Source of the DNA: Paramacrobiotus metropolitanus
Taxonomy: Eukaryota; Tardigrada; Eutardigrada; Parachela; Macrobiotidae
Direction of reading: 5' to 3'
Assembly: GCF_019649055.1 (NCBI RefSeq)
Contig: NW_026570440.1
Location: forward strand, 1-64,000
Length of the DNA stretch: 64,000 bases
In this document: piece after piece, positions 1-10,668 of the stretch
How positions within the stretch are numbered: the first letter of the stretch is position 1
How the letters are laid out: the number at the start of each line of letters is the position of its first letter
Notes under the pieces: model-generated
What the model saw: only the letters and a program-made list of their open reading frames with translations
Told to the model about the DNA's origin: nothing
The model's database searches: none
Program-made: the position numbers and the translations under genes

Positions 1-735
1 TAATTTAGATCAAATGTTCTCTGTAATTCGGCCGCATGTTTCCGCTGCTTGTTAAATTTACAATGTGATTTTTTCTTTTGTAGTTGTCCAGTTGTTTTTG
101 TATTCGCACAGGGAAGTAGTGAGACAATATAAGTGTAGTTGATACATGTGTTTCTCGGTTTATAAGACAGTACTTTATACATTCGCTGCCTTATAAAACA
201 TTCAGAATTAAAAACCGCCGCCCGCTTGCCCTAAGGGCGTATGAAACCTTATACTATATACTGTAGCAAGAACTTACTATAGGTAGAGGACTGAGAAGCG
301 ACTCTGCAACGGTCGACTACGTCATCACTGCCGCATACAGAATGCACTGGTGTGCTATTGCTTACCATAGGCCCACAGATTTTACTGTCCCTTTTTAAAG
401 ATATTCTCAGTTCCTTTCTCCTCTAAAGCTTCTGATATTTTAACAGAAGATATTGAATTTAGAAACCCAAACATGAGGGGCTAGAAATAGAAGAGAAAAG
501 AAATATGCTGAGAAAACTGACAAAAACCGTAAAAAACGCGCATCTGTCACCATGGCAGCCGCCCTCCCGTGTATGCGAGAGTGATGACGTCAAACGGTAG
601 GTTACCAGTCCTCCTCACACTATAGTAAGAGTAAGTACTTGCCTTTAGTTAACATTTTTCGGTGAGATATCGAGCGTGGCTCTGTTCGTTAGGTTGCCGG
701 CTGTACGGAGAATATCTTACGATATTCTGCTGTAC
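1..735. other. Intergenic, no gene seen
   Basis: I see no ORF of note, splice structure or repeat in this stretch. It is AT-leaning DNA upstream of the tRNA-like sequence. Confidence 0.5.
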
Positions 736-805
736 GCCGATAGCCTAGTGGTGCCTCTCTCGGCTTTAGAGTATAGAGGACGCGGGTTCGATTCCCGCAA
801 TCGGC
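736..805 (+). tRNA. tRNA-like sequence, probably a pseudogene
   Basis: A 70-nt stretch has the outline of a tRNA. The 5' end GCCGAT pairs with ATCGGC at the 3' end. A perfect T-arm (GCGGG, loop TTCGATT, CCCGC) contains the B box GGTTCGATTCC, and a D-loop-like TAGTGGT follows the acceptor stem. The middle does not fold normally. The best stem, CCTCT with AGAGG, encloses a 16-nt loop instead of 7 nt and leaves a shrunken D arm, so no anticodon can be assigned. It may be a decayed tRNA, a SINE head, or an unusual tRNA that needs covariance scoring. Confidence 0.35.
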
Positions 806-1928
806 AGATTTTTTGCGAGTTATGTAGTCAGCAGCGACCAGTCTGGCATATCGCTCGCGCTCGGTGCACGATGTGGTTATCAACCAGCAACTAGTAAATA
901 ATAAAGAGAAAGCACTAGCGATTGTCTGAGACATACAATGCGACTAATATTATTAAAAGCTACGGGTTTAATAGGGTATGCACTTAGCGAAGACAGCGAA
1001 AACCGGTCTGTACAGCTAGTGCGCGCACAGCCACAATCGTACGTGTGTAAAGTGCGAGCGGATTAAATCACTCGCAAACACATGACAATTGTGCCGATCG
1101 ATCGATACAGCATGCCAGCATTCAGCTTGTGCTTTAGGGCAGCACTGGAATCCGCTGTCTTCGGTCTATACTCTATATATATGTCATTCAATACTCTATT
1201 TAATTTTATAGTCTCACGAGAAGCTGCAGTGATCAACCCGCCACAGCGGGCAAAACAGGCTGTTCTCTCGCTTTTTAACATTAACCGTAGCCTCTTCATT
1301 TGCCCGCATTGTACCTATCGCGTTTTAGCGATAATTCCGACAGAAATGTGTTCGAATTACTTTTTAAAAACCAGATTTATCTTCGAAAACGTCGCACATT
1401 AAATCGATGTTTTGGGTTATTCGTCGAGGTTGCACAGTCACTTATCCAATGCTGTGCGACACTTTTCATCAAGCTGAAACCAAGGACTTCCTGCATTCCA
1501 TTTCGGAATCCAAGCCAGCCTGTTCATGAGTGTCTAGAGCGCAAATCTGGAAATTCCATTCCACGAATGGAAATGGAATGACGTATATCCGTACATTTCC
1601 AATTTCGCTGTTACCCGACTGTTGCCGATGTTGCATTTTGCACACGGTTTTATTTTACGGATTTGTAGCGAAAATCGAAGACGTTTATGCTTTTGAAAGC
1701 AGTCAAAGCACAGTAAAGATTTATCGAAAAGACTGGTAACATTCTGCTTGCGGTACGTATGAAAAGTTGAAGTATATCCTTAAGCTCGATAATTTGCCTA
1801 CGTGATATAACATTCGGCCTTTCGTAAACATTACTAACCTTGGCCAACGCTTTCCCAGGAATTATGTAAATACGCGATATACTTATTGCAACATTCCGAA
1901 TAACTACACGACCCGTCTGCCACCGAAC
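806..1928. other. Intergenic upstream of paralog A
   Basis: Only short random ORFs are present. No promoter element can be named with confidence. The stretch ends at the start codon of paralog A. Confidence 0.45.
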
Positions 1929-4298
1929 ATGCCCACCACAATGCGTTACTTTGGGAACAGTGCTCGGATGCGCGCGAGATGAACTACGGGAACACGGTGC
2001 TAGTGCGGCGCGACAACGACCAATGGTGGCTGGGATACGTTCAGGATATTGACAGCGATCAGTTCTTCATCGACTTCGATGCCAGCACAGTCAGCGCCGA
2101 GTGGATTCATGCTAAAGATGTGTGCCCTCATTACTTCATCGGTGACCTGGACCGTCTTCCGCTTCCGGGCTTATCCGCGCATGTGGCGCTGCGAAACGAG
2201 GACAACGGTCCGCTGGTCTTCCAACCGGCCACTATCATGGAGAATCTCCACTGCAAGTTCTGCGCTGTACACCTGGGTGATTCCCGCGACCGCCGCATCG
2301 TGCCGGTGCGTCAGCTGACAACCCAACTGCAGCCCGCGGGTAGTCCGCCAAGTTTCTTCGGAAAGCATAACGGACTCGTCTACCGGAAGCATGTCGTCCA
2401 GTTCGGCAAGGCCCACCTTTTGCGTCACCTAAAGTTCTTCCCCCAGCTCATGGTTGAGGCGTGCCAGTTAGAGTGGGCCACTGGTAATCGCCACTGCAGT
2501 GCCAGCTGTCGCTTTAGCATCCTTCCGCATGGAATGGATAGGTTTTACTTTCACTGTTGGAGTGGGCATTCTGGGCAGTATGAGTTTGGTGTACGCGTGT
2601 TTGTGCGGGCGGCAACGGACACGGTGACGTTCATCTGCGCCGAAGTGCACGGTGATTCCGCCGGGTACAGTGCTTTCTGGACCGTGGACTCTCTGAAGAA
2701 AGCCTGCCAGACGTATCTCTCCCAACAGCAGTCCTTGCAACGGAAGCTAGAGCCGAGCACGAGCGCTAAATTTTTTGCTCAGATTGGTGGTGGCTTTGCA
2801 GCGGCTGGTCGCAAACTGTTCACGTCTGCCGACTCCCCAAAAGTTCCGTTGCAACATGGTAAGTGTAACGGCATCCGTAGTACTCCTGCCGAAATTGGGC
2901 TCTTTCGGGAAAGATTCCACTTATAACGTGGTGTTGTTGCAGAGTCAGAAATGTGCATCACCGATCTATCGGCTACTGTTCTTGAGTGTGTTTTGGGGAA
3001 TACGGATGTTGTTACTGAATTCCGGGTCAGCCAGTAAGTTAGCAGAACTCGTTTGCTTATGTTAAACGAAACATTAAAGCTGAACTTCGCAATGGACATA
3101 GAATCATTCGGTTGCGCTGGAATCATATGAATTGATAATATGTAGCGGAAACAGAATTTGTTCATGAGTCGGTTTCCGTCTAATTGTCGCTTGCAGGGTG
3201 TGTGCGTTATGGAGACTTGTGCTGCCGAAATCTAACAGCGAGCGTTGCGTGATGTACGTCCTCCGTCCGGTGTCCATTCGGGAACCGGGTGACTACCACA
3301 TTACTGCGGAACTGAGCGTCAATGAACGCTACAAATTCTCTGCGATAATGGAACGCAGCATTTCTCCGAACACGCGAGCGGTAGCGTTGGTAGATGGAAG
3401 AACATTCAAAAAGCGCAGCTACGATTTCCAGGATGACTTGTTCGCATCACGAATGCAGAGCATCATCGAGTTATTAGAAAAGAAATCCCTTCGTGTGCCG
3501 CTTTTCATCGCCAAAAACTTCATCGAGAATCCGGCGCGTGAGTGTGCTGCGTTCTTGAGACTAGGTCTCAATGCTCAGACGGGGAATTACGAATGCCGGG
3601 AGCTGTCGTCAGAACGCGGATGGATGTCCATGTGTGACGAACTGCGGCTGATAAACTACACCGTCTGCGACGGAGTCGAATTCTCGTCTTTGGGGATGCA
3701 GTGGCAAACCAGGGACGCCATGGCCGGATACTGAGAGGAAGATTGTCTGGAAACGATTTGGCGATAGAGGACAGCTGGACGTGGTGATCCCGTTCGTGCG
3801 CTTCCGTGGCACGGAGACCGCCGCGGAGCATTGCCGAGGCTTCATCGCAGCGGCCAACAACGCCTGCCCAGTCGTTTCGCCGCGAGTGCTGAAAAAGGTC
3901 ACGGCGATGCAGCAGCGGTGGGTGCGGACGTTGGCCTATCCCGAAGAGTGGGCGGCGATCCGCAATCTTTTCCGGATGTAAGTATGGTTGATCATTGCGT
4001 GCTGCCTAAAAAACTGGCGAAAACTGCGCAGGTGGTGTCTTTTGTAAACGTGTTCCGTAAAAACTGCCCGTATAATTTTTGGCGGGAATTTTACTTGTAC
4101 ATTTTTGGTCGACTAAGTCATAAGTAGAATTTATGTAAACGTTCGGTTCCGATGGCGATTTTTGTGTTGAGTAGGTTCAACAGTTTCCACGCCGACGACA
4201 TCCCGCAATCCTGGGATGAAGTCGATTTGCGCGTGCTGGACTTGTCGCGGTTGAGCAGCTTGACCTTCGCCGCTCTAGACGCTTATTACAAAGACTGA
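1929..4298 (+). pseudogene. Tudor-like tandem family, paralog A (disrupted)
   Basis: Four exons: 1929-2858, 2943-3033, 3197-3977 and 4175-4298. The introns (84, 163 and 197 bp) have GT-AG ends; the last exon ends in TGA. The start at 1929 is chosen because it gives the same 8-residue lead as paralog E before the RYF motif. Exon 1 encodes a segment with the pattern GNTVLV-R-x-QWWLGYVQDI followed by DFDAS and EWIH, resembling a Tudor/Agenet barrel. Later blocks include FVRAATDTVTF and C-terminal RWVRTLAYP and FAALDAYY. The full protein would be about 640 aa and I do not recognise it. Two single-base frameshifts (near 1950, just after RYF, and near 3690-3715) break the frame. It is either a pseudogene or carries uncorrected sequencing indels; all splice sites are intact. 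Confidence 0.7.
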
Positions 4299-5038
4299 GC
4301 AGGGTTCTATCTTGCGTCATTCCAAAAGGGCATGATTGTGTTGTAGGGGGATTTATAGTGGGCTAGTTCTCAGTTATGTTTTGCTGTTTGCTTTTTGTTG
4401 TCTGATATGTTGCGTTGGAGGAAGAGATTAATTCATGAGTGGTTGTTTGCCCCCAAGGATGTTCGGTAGTACGTGCTGTGTTCTGTAATCTGGCTCTTCC
4501 ATCATGTATTTTTCTTTCCTACTGTACCTGTCTGATATTATAATAATTTCATTACTTTGTACCTCTTATTTTGAGTGTGGACAAATTTCGATCGTCATTC
4601 ATCAAAGGACGATTTACTGTCAGCGGGAATTTTGTTGATTCACGGTATTGCCCTTCACTTCGGTCTGTTTTTGCGTGAATGGTAATGGGAACATTGGTTG
4701 TCAGTTACATAATAGTATTCGCCTTTTCAGAAGCAATGCACATGAGTTACGTTCTCTTGGCTGTTTTATTGTTGTTTTATACTCGGCTTGTTTTCTTTAA
4801 TGGATGGCATGCGTCCTGATTGTTGTGGCTATTGTTTGTTGAGCAATAGTGTTGCAGCTGTGCAGCCTGTGCATACTTTAAGCGCCTGCAACGCCTATCG
4901 GATGTGGAATTAGGACTCCTGTTAATCGACTTTAGGCTGGAATATCTTAGTCTCTGATCTTGATTTACCATTTTGATGTATCTTTTCTCCATTATCCCTT
5001 CTTACCTTTTCATGAAGAAAATCCATTATTAATTGTAG
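4299..5038. other. Intergenic between paralog A and element I
   Basis: No coding signal found. The stretch ends at the 5-bp target duplication GGACG (5039-5043) of element I. Confidence 0.45.
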
Positions 5039-5043
5039 GGACG

Positions 5044-5162
5044 TGTCGTATATTATCATACATAATATATTTATTAGGCGTGCCACGATGTACACTGAAT
5101 GTTTACATGATCTTACAGTCGCAGCTGTATTGGTTGCTATGTAAAGGTCATGCACTATCACA
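5044..5162 (-). repeat. 3' LTR of element I
   Basis: It matches 9375-9496 apart from a 3-bp indel and a few substitutions. The end adjoining the purine tract carries AAAGGTCATGCA on the + strand, which is TGCATGACCTTT at the start of U3 in element sense. Confidence 0.9.
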
Positions 5163-5272
5163 CCTCCCCCAGTGGGAAAAACCCACTCAAACAACAACAA
5201 ACATAATTAACCGAAATTGGGGTCTTGAATTAACCGCTTCGGATTTACTCCAAAATTTGCACGCGCCGTCCT

Positions 5273-8200
5273 TCATAGCTCCGGGACGGCTTCCGCTGGC
5301 ATTTTCTCTGGTACGTGCTTCTTCGGTTTGTTCTTCTTCGTCTCTTTCGTTGGCGGCTGCGTTGGTTCATTCTTGCTTTCAGCGTTTAACTGTGCACTGT
5401 GTTCTACCGCGGTATTCTGACTTCCGTCGGCCGCATCGGCCTGCGTTGTGCCGCTTTCCACTGGCGCTTCCGCCTTCACTTCGCCGGCGGGTACATTCTG
5501 GTTAGGTTCTACGGCCAGCGGTGAATTTCCCTTCGGCTCATCTGGTACGTCCAGATCCACATGTTCACCAGCGGTTAGCCAGTGACGCGGTCGCAGTTGA
5601 TTCTCGTGTCTGCGCCAGGTTATACCGTTTACCAGCACCTGCCATATTCGCGTGCCTTCTCGCTTCAGCAATTTCCCACTGACCCAGTCTACCAGTCGGT
5701 TTAGCCGGTAGTCGCGCGTCAGCACCATCTGACCAGGCTAGAAATTCTTTGGCTTGGTGTTTTCGTCAAAATTACGCTGGTATCGCTGTCGATTTTTCTC
5801 AGTCGTGGTGAGCATGACTGGCACTAGCAAATCCATGGTGGAACGCATTTTGCGACCGATGAACTTCTCCGCTGGCGATACTCCTGTTGTCGCGTGCGGT
5901 ACGCTCCGGTAACGCCATAGGAACTGTCGGAGAGCGACCGGAAGTGACTTTCCGTCTTATCGCAGCTTTGCGATACCGTCCTTCACGGTTTGCACGAACC
6001 GTTCCGCTTGTCCGTTGGACTGTGGGTGTCCAGGCGGCGTCCGTATGTGCTTGATTCCGAACTGTGCACAAAACTGGGCAAACGGTTCCGATGTGAATTG
6101 CGTCCCGTTGTCAGACACAATTTCGGCACATATCCCGTATCGACTGAACAGATTCAGAAACGATTCGATCACCCCGTCCGTCGTGGCGTGTTTCATGGGG
6201 ATGACCTCTGGCCACTTTGACAGGGCGTCCACCACGATGAACAGCATCGTGCCCTGATACGGCCCCGCAAAGTCGATATGAATGCGCTTCCACGGCGCTT
6301 CCGGTATGGTCCACTGTGACAAAGGAACTTTCGCCGTCTCCTTGGCGCGTTCCGAGCAGATCCGGCAACCACCTGCCAGTCGCTCGATGTCTCTGTCCAT
6401 CAGCGGCCACCAGCAATAGCCGCGCGCTTCCGCTTTCATCTTGCTGGCGCCCATGTGCGCGTCATGCAAGTGCGCCAGGATGGCGGGACGGAGCTTTTCA
6501 GGGATGACTGTCCGCATTCCCCAACAAATGCATCCGTTGACCAGTACTAACTCCCGCTCCAGCCGCTTGTACGGCTTCAGTCAGTCACCTGCTGATACTG
6601 GAGTGTTTCGCAGACTCTCAGTGTGCACATCACTGACGATGTTGTCCATCCCCAGGTCAGGGAGTCCACTCAGCTGTGTGGAGTGCATGGGCAGTCTGCT
6701 GAGACCGTCGGCTTGACCAAACTCCTCAGTGCGGCAGTACTGTATGGAAAACGTGTAACCCATTAACAACAGTGCCCATCTCTGTAGCCGGTTTGCGGTG
6801 ATGACTGGGATGCCTTTCCAGCTTCCAAACACACTAAGAAGTGGTTTGTGGTCAGTCAGCAACGTGAATTCTCGGCCGGCAATGTACTGATGAAATTTGC
6901 GACATCCAAATACAAGTGCCAACGCCTCTTTCTCAATTTGCCCATAGTTCTTCTCCGCCGGGCTGAGCGTCTTGGATGCGTGCGCGATGGGACGTTCGGT
7001 GCCATCGGGGAAACGGTGACACAATACCGCCCCGACACCATACTGTGAGGCGTCCGCCGCTAACACCAGCGGCATGTCCGGATCGAAATGGACAAGGAAC
7101 GTGGCCCGGGCGATTTCCTCCTTCAGCCCGTTGAAATTGGCTTCGCACACTTTCGACCATTCCCACGTAACACCCGCCTTCAGCAGGCTGTGGAATTCAT
7201 TGCACTTTGAAGATAGGTCCGGCAGGAATTTGCCGTAGTGGTTCACAAGTCCGAGAAACGCTCGGAGCTCACTCACGTTCGTCGGCCTGTTCATGTCCAA
7301 CAAGGCTTTGACGCGATCGCGCGAAATGTGGCGGCCTCGTTTGTCAACGACAAACCCAAGGTATTCTACGGAATTCTGCATGAAACGACACTTGGCTTGT
7401 TTAAGAGTAAGCCCGTGTTCTTCCAACCATTGTAACACCTTCTCCAAGTTATGGAGATGTTCTTCTTCGGTTCGGCCTGTGATGATGATGTCATCCAGGT
7501 ACACGGCCACTCCCTCGCATCCCTGCAGGATCTTCTCCATGATCTGCTGGAAAATGCTTGGGCCACTGGATACACCGAATGGTAACCGGTTGTAACGGAA
7601 GAGACCTTTATGCGTATTGATAACGACGAGTTGCTTGCTGTCTTCCTCAAGCTCCACTTGTGCGTATGCTTCCGCTAAGTCCAGTGTGCTAAACGTTTGC
7701 CCTCCATTCAATTTGGCAAACAGCTCATCTGGAGTAGGAAGCGGGTACTGCTGCGCGTCCAAGGAGTCATTTAAACCGGTACTTAAATCTGCGCAGGTCC
7801 GGATATCACCGGCGCGCTTCTGCACCGACACCGTGGGAGCTGCCCAATCCGCGTGGTCGACCGGCGTTAGGATGCCTCACTGCACCAACCGGTCCAGGTC
7901 CTTCTCCACGGCGTCACGGAACGCAAACGGCACCGTCCTTGCTTTGCAGAACACCGGACGGGCGCCAGGCTTCAAATACAAACGAGCCTTGTAATGCTTG
8001 CAGAGTCCTAGCTCGTCTCGGAACACTGCCTTGTGGCGCTCCAGGATCTCCTTCAACTTTGGGTTGCTGCTCACAGCGCACACGGAAGTGTCCTGAAGGT
8101 CGCGTAGACTCAGGTGACTGAGATCCAGAGCGGCAATCCAGTCGCGCCCGAGGACATTTCCACCGCGGCCGACTACCACCACCGGCAGCGCCTTCTGTGT

Positions 8201-8425
8201 ACGGCCATGCACAACCTCCAGTGTTGCCGTTCCGATGACACTCAGCGGATGTCCTGTAAAACTTCGCAGGGGATGGGAGTACGGGCTCAATCTGGGCGCT
8301 CCGATACTTCTCCATGTGTCTGCCGTGATAATCGTCACCGCAGATCCGGTATCCAGCACAGGTGACACGGCTGTCCCGTTCAGCTTCAGTGGCACGTGGA
8401 TCGATCCACCAACCACCGCATTCAC
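5273..8425 (-). pseudogene. Element I pol (protease, RT, RNase H, integrase), broken
   Basis: Read leftwards from 8425. An aspartic protease motif VLDTGSA is followed by reverse transcriptase with the YLDD active site, RNase H (LAADAS, then TDHKPLL), the integrase zinc-binding region ending CRIC, and a D,D,E core with HPQSNGQAE. The C-terminal part matches element II. Lesions: an in-frame TGA at 7877-7879 between protease and RT; a deletion of roughly 100 bp near 6580-6600, between RNase H and integrase, joined to a TGA; and stop codons near 5955 and 5740. By comparison with element II these are true losses, so no enzyme is expected. The stop-separated segments stay largely in one frame. Confidence 0.85.
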
Positions 8426-8460
8426 TGACAGGACATCACCGCATTCACTGACAGGACGTC
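8415..8460. repeat. 23-bp tandem duplication at the gag-protease junction
   Basis: Two 23-bp units (8415-8437 and 8438-8460) differ at one base. The duplication adds a non-multiple of three and separates the gag and protease frames, which are continuous in element II. Confidence 0.85.
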
Positions 8461-9303
8461 AAATTCCTGCTCGACTGCCCAGGTGCGTCGTCCGTCCTGG
8501 CCTCGTGGCTGTTGCTGCTTCGGACTGCGGCATACTTTCGCGATGTGACCTTTCTTGTTGCAGTTTCTGCACACAAGATCCTTTGCCCAACAGTCTCCGC
8601 GGGCATGCGTAGCAGAACCACATCCCGAGCACGCTGCCGAGCCAGCTGCCGTGCTTTGGCTAGACGGGTTTCCACGCCCTCTCATTCCTCCGCGGCGGTT
8701 CCCGCGATTTCGATTCGCACCACCGCCCCGTCGTTGACCTCCGTCTACACGCGCAACTTCCACCGTTGCTTGACCGCGTTTCGTACTCCGCGTTAGCTCG
8801 TACTGTTGAGCTAGTTCCAATGCCTTCTCCAGGGTGGTGAAATCTTTGGACATTAAATGTTGGCGCGTGGTGTCATTCGCCAGTCCATTCAGGAAGGTCG
8901 AAGACATATTCTTTTCCAGCACGTCTGCTGGAAAAGAACAGTGGATCGCTTTCCTGCGGAGCTTGTTTGAGAAGTCCAATAGGGTTTCTCCTGGCTCTTG
9001 AGAGATGCGAAAATAATTCGCCCACTCTGTGGTGGCATTGGTCTTCTTCACATACGCTGCTTCGAGCTTGTCAACAATTTGCGCAGTCGTGTACTCGTCT
9101 GGATCCTTGGGCAAGCACATGGAGTGCACCATCTCCATTGCTTCAACACCAAGAGAATCCAGGAGCAGAGCTTTCTGCTCATCACTGTCGGTGACCTTCT
9201 TTAGCTTAACATAATTACGATATCGAAATTGCCATGATCGCCACGTCATGGATGATGGCTCGAATCGCAAAAGGCCCGAAACGCTCTCTTCCTTGGGAGG
9301 CAT
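8422..9303 (-). pseudogene. Element I gag with two zinc knuckles
   Basis: A 293-aa ORF starts with ATG at 9303. The N-terminal half resembles the capsid region of mag-like Gag (WRSWQFRYRNYVKL). The C-terminal half is Arg/Gly-rich and holds two CX2CX4HX4C knuckles (CSGCGSATHARGDC and CRNCNKKGHIAKVC), which bind packaged RNA. In element II the same region runs straight into protease. Here a 23-bp tandem duplication at 8415-8460 shifts the frame and ends Gag early, so Gag-Pol fusion is lost. Otherwise the Gag frame itself is open. Confidence 0.85.
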
Positions 9304-9374
9304 GCTGGAGGTTGGCTGGTTAGGATCCAGATCAAATTAGTCCGTATGAGTAAGAACTTCCTTCACGCCAGTTA

Positions 9375-9496
9375 TGTCATATTATGTTATCATACATAAT
9401 ATATTTATTAGGCGCGCCACGATGTACACTGAATGTTTACATGATCTTACAGTCGCAGCTGTATTGGTTGCTATGTAAAGGTCATGCACTATCACA
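9375..9496 (-). repeat. 5' LTR of element I
   Basis: Near-identical partner of 5044-5162. It begins TGT and ends ACA and is followed by the GGACG target duplication at 9497-9501. Confidence 0.9.
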
Positions 9497-10360
9497 GGAC
9501 GCCCCATGTTTCCCCATGCTGCAGACTTATAGGATCTTAAAACTGCTTGTTAGGACCAGTTAGGTACAGCTTGCTCGTTTTGTTCAGTTTGATGCTATTT
9601 TTTCCGGTCAGGTTTGAAATCCCATGCTATCGTAGCTGTACTGCTTCCCTGGCCGGAAATGGGTTACCTGCTTTAAGGCGAAATCAAACTACACAAACGT
9701 AACTGCTGTGCGCCAGAAATTTTCCTGGTGCATTAGACTTCTGTTAAATTAGACAGAGTTGAATGAAAGGTGCTAGGGATGGAATTATGGATACAAAGAT
9801 AAATGATAACAACTAAACCTCCTGCTTAGTACGGCTGCTTTTTCAGAAATTAGCAGTACTACTCGGTCAGTTTGCCAACTCCAGCTTGAAGGTGAACACT
9901 GAATAACTGTCATGTTTACAGCGCTGCACCACGTTGGAAGAAGCCAGGGAGATCAGTCGCAGCAGACGACTGACCAGTTTCTCAGAGAGGTTTTATTGTC
10001 AACCTCTGAAGAATGACTTATTTTTATTATCTTAGTCTAGTTCTACGTACAGTATTACCTGTCTCGGCTGCCTGGGAAGAGCTAATTCATTTTGGAATTT
10101 TGGCGCCAGTTTGTGAGCTGTCGTGTTCAGTCATTCCAGCGCACTTTTTTCTTACTGAAGCTTAAAATATTCTGCAGCGATTCAATTTTTTTTAACTTCC
10201 TTGTACATACAGTATTACAGTGCCTTTGTTTTACTTAAGTGTTCTCCTACTGACCAGACTTTGAGTTTATTTCTAAAACGATTTTCTAAACCGAGTTTAT
10301 CTTTTTTAAACAAACTCTAAGCAGGGCGCAATCCGAGGGAACCGAGGAACGGCTGAAAAA
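9497..10360. other. Intergenic between element I and the tRNA-like sequence
   Basis: Begins with the second GGACG target duplication (9497-9501). No convincing ORF, repeat or RNA gene seen. Confidence 0.45.
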
Positions 10361-10361
10361 G

Positions 10362-10432
10362 GCGCCGATGGGGGAATCGAACACCGGCTACCACGTTAGA
10401 TCCGCGTAGGCAGTACTACTGCACCACGGCGC
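10362..10432 (-). tRNA. tRNA-like sequence, degenerate
   Basis: Read from the - strand, GCGCCG at the 5' end pairs with CGGCGC at the 3' end, and a T-loop TTCGATT sits in a GGTGTTCGATTCCCCC context. The T stem has two mismatches. The D region GCAGTAGTACTGC can fold on itself. An anticodon loop containing TCT can be drawn, but position 33 is A, not T. It is most likely a tRNA-derived pseudogene. It lies about 240 bp upstream of paralog B. Confidence 0.3.
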
Positions 10433-10668
10433 AATACGTTGATATCCTTTGAAAGATTTTGTCGCTGTACGTGAGCCGCTTCTCCGCTCACAAAACATTC
10501 CTGTATTTGAAACAAGTGAGATATCGGAGAACGGATGAGGCGTTCACTTCTTATGCATTTTTTTGCGAAAGCTCTATGAGCCTGACTGCACCGCATAATC
10601 AAAACATCGACTGCACGAAATCGTCTACTGAATTCTTTTCCAGATCCCCTTTTCTTCACAGCATTAAG

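Larger units (their letters stand above)
5044..9496 (-). mobile_element. Ty3-Gypsy LTR retrotransposon I (K02A2.6/mag-like), complete but defective
   Basis: Short LTRs (119 and 122 bp) begin TGT and end ACA and flank a 4.2-kb interior read from the - strand. The host sequence GGACG occurs at 5039-5043 and again at 9497-9501, a clean 5-bp target duplication. In element sense, the 3' LTR is preceded by the purine tract ACTGGGGGAGG. The 5' LTR is followed after four bases by TGGCGTGAAG, a candidate primer site that element II shares. Gene order is gag with two zinc knuckles, protease, reverse transcriptase, RNase H, integrase. Several stops, a 23-bp duplication and a deletion make it inactive. 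It sits between paralogs A and B. Confidence 0.92.
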
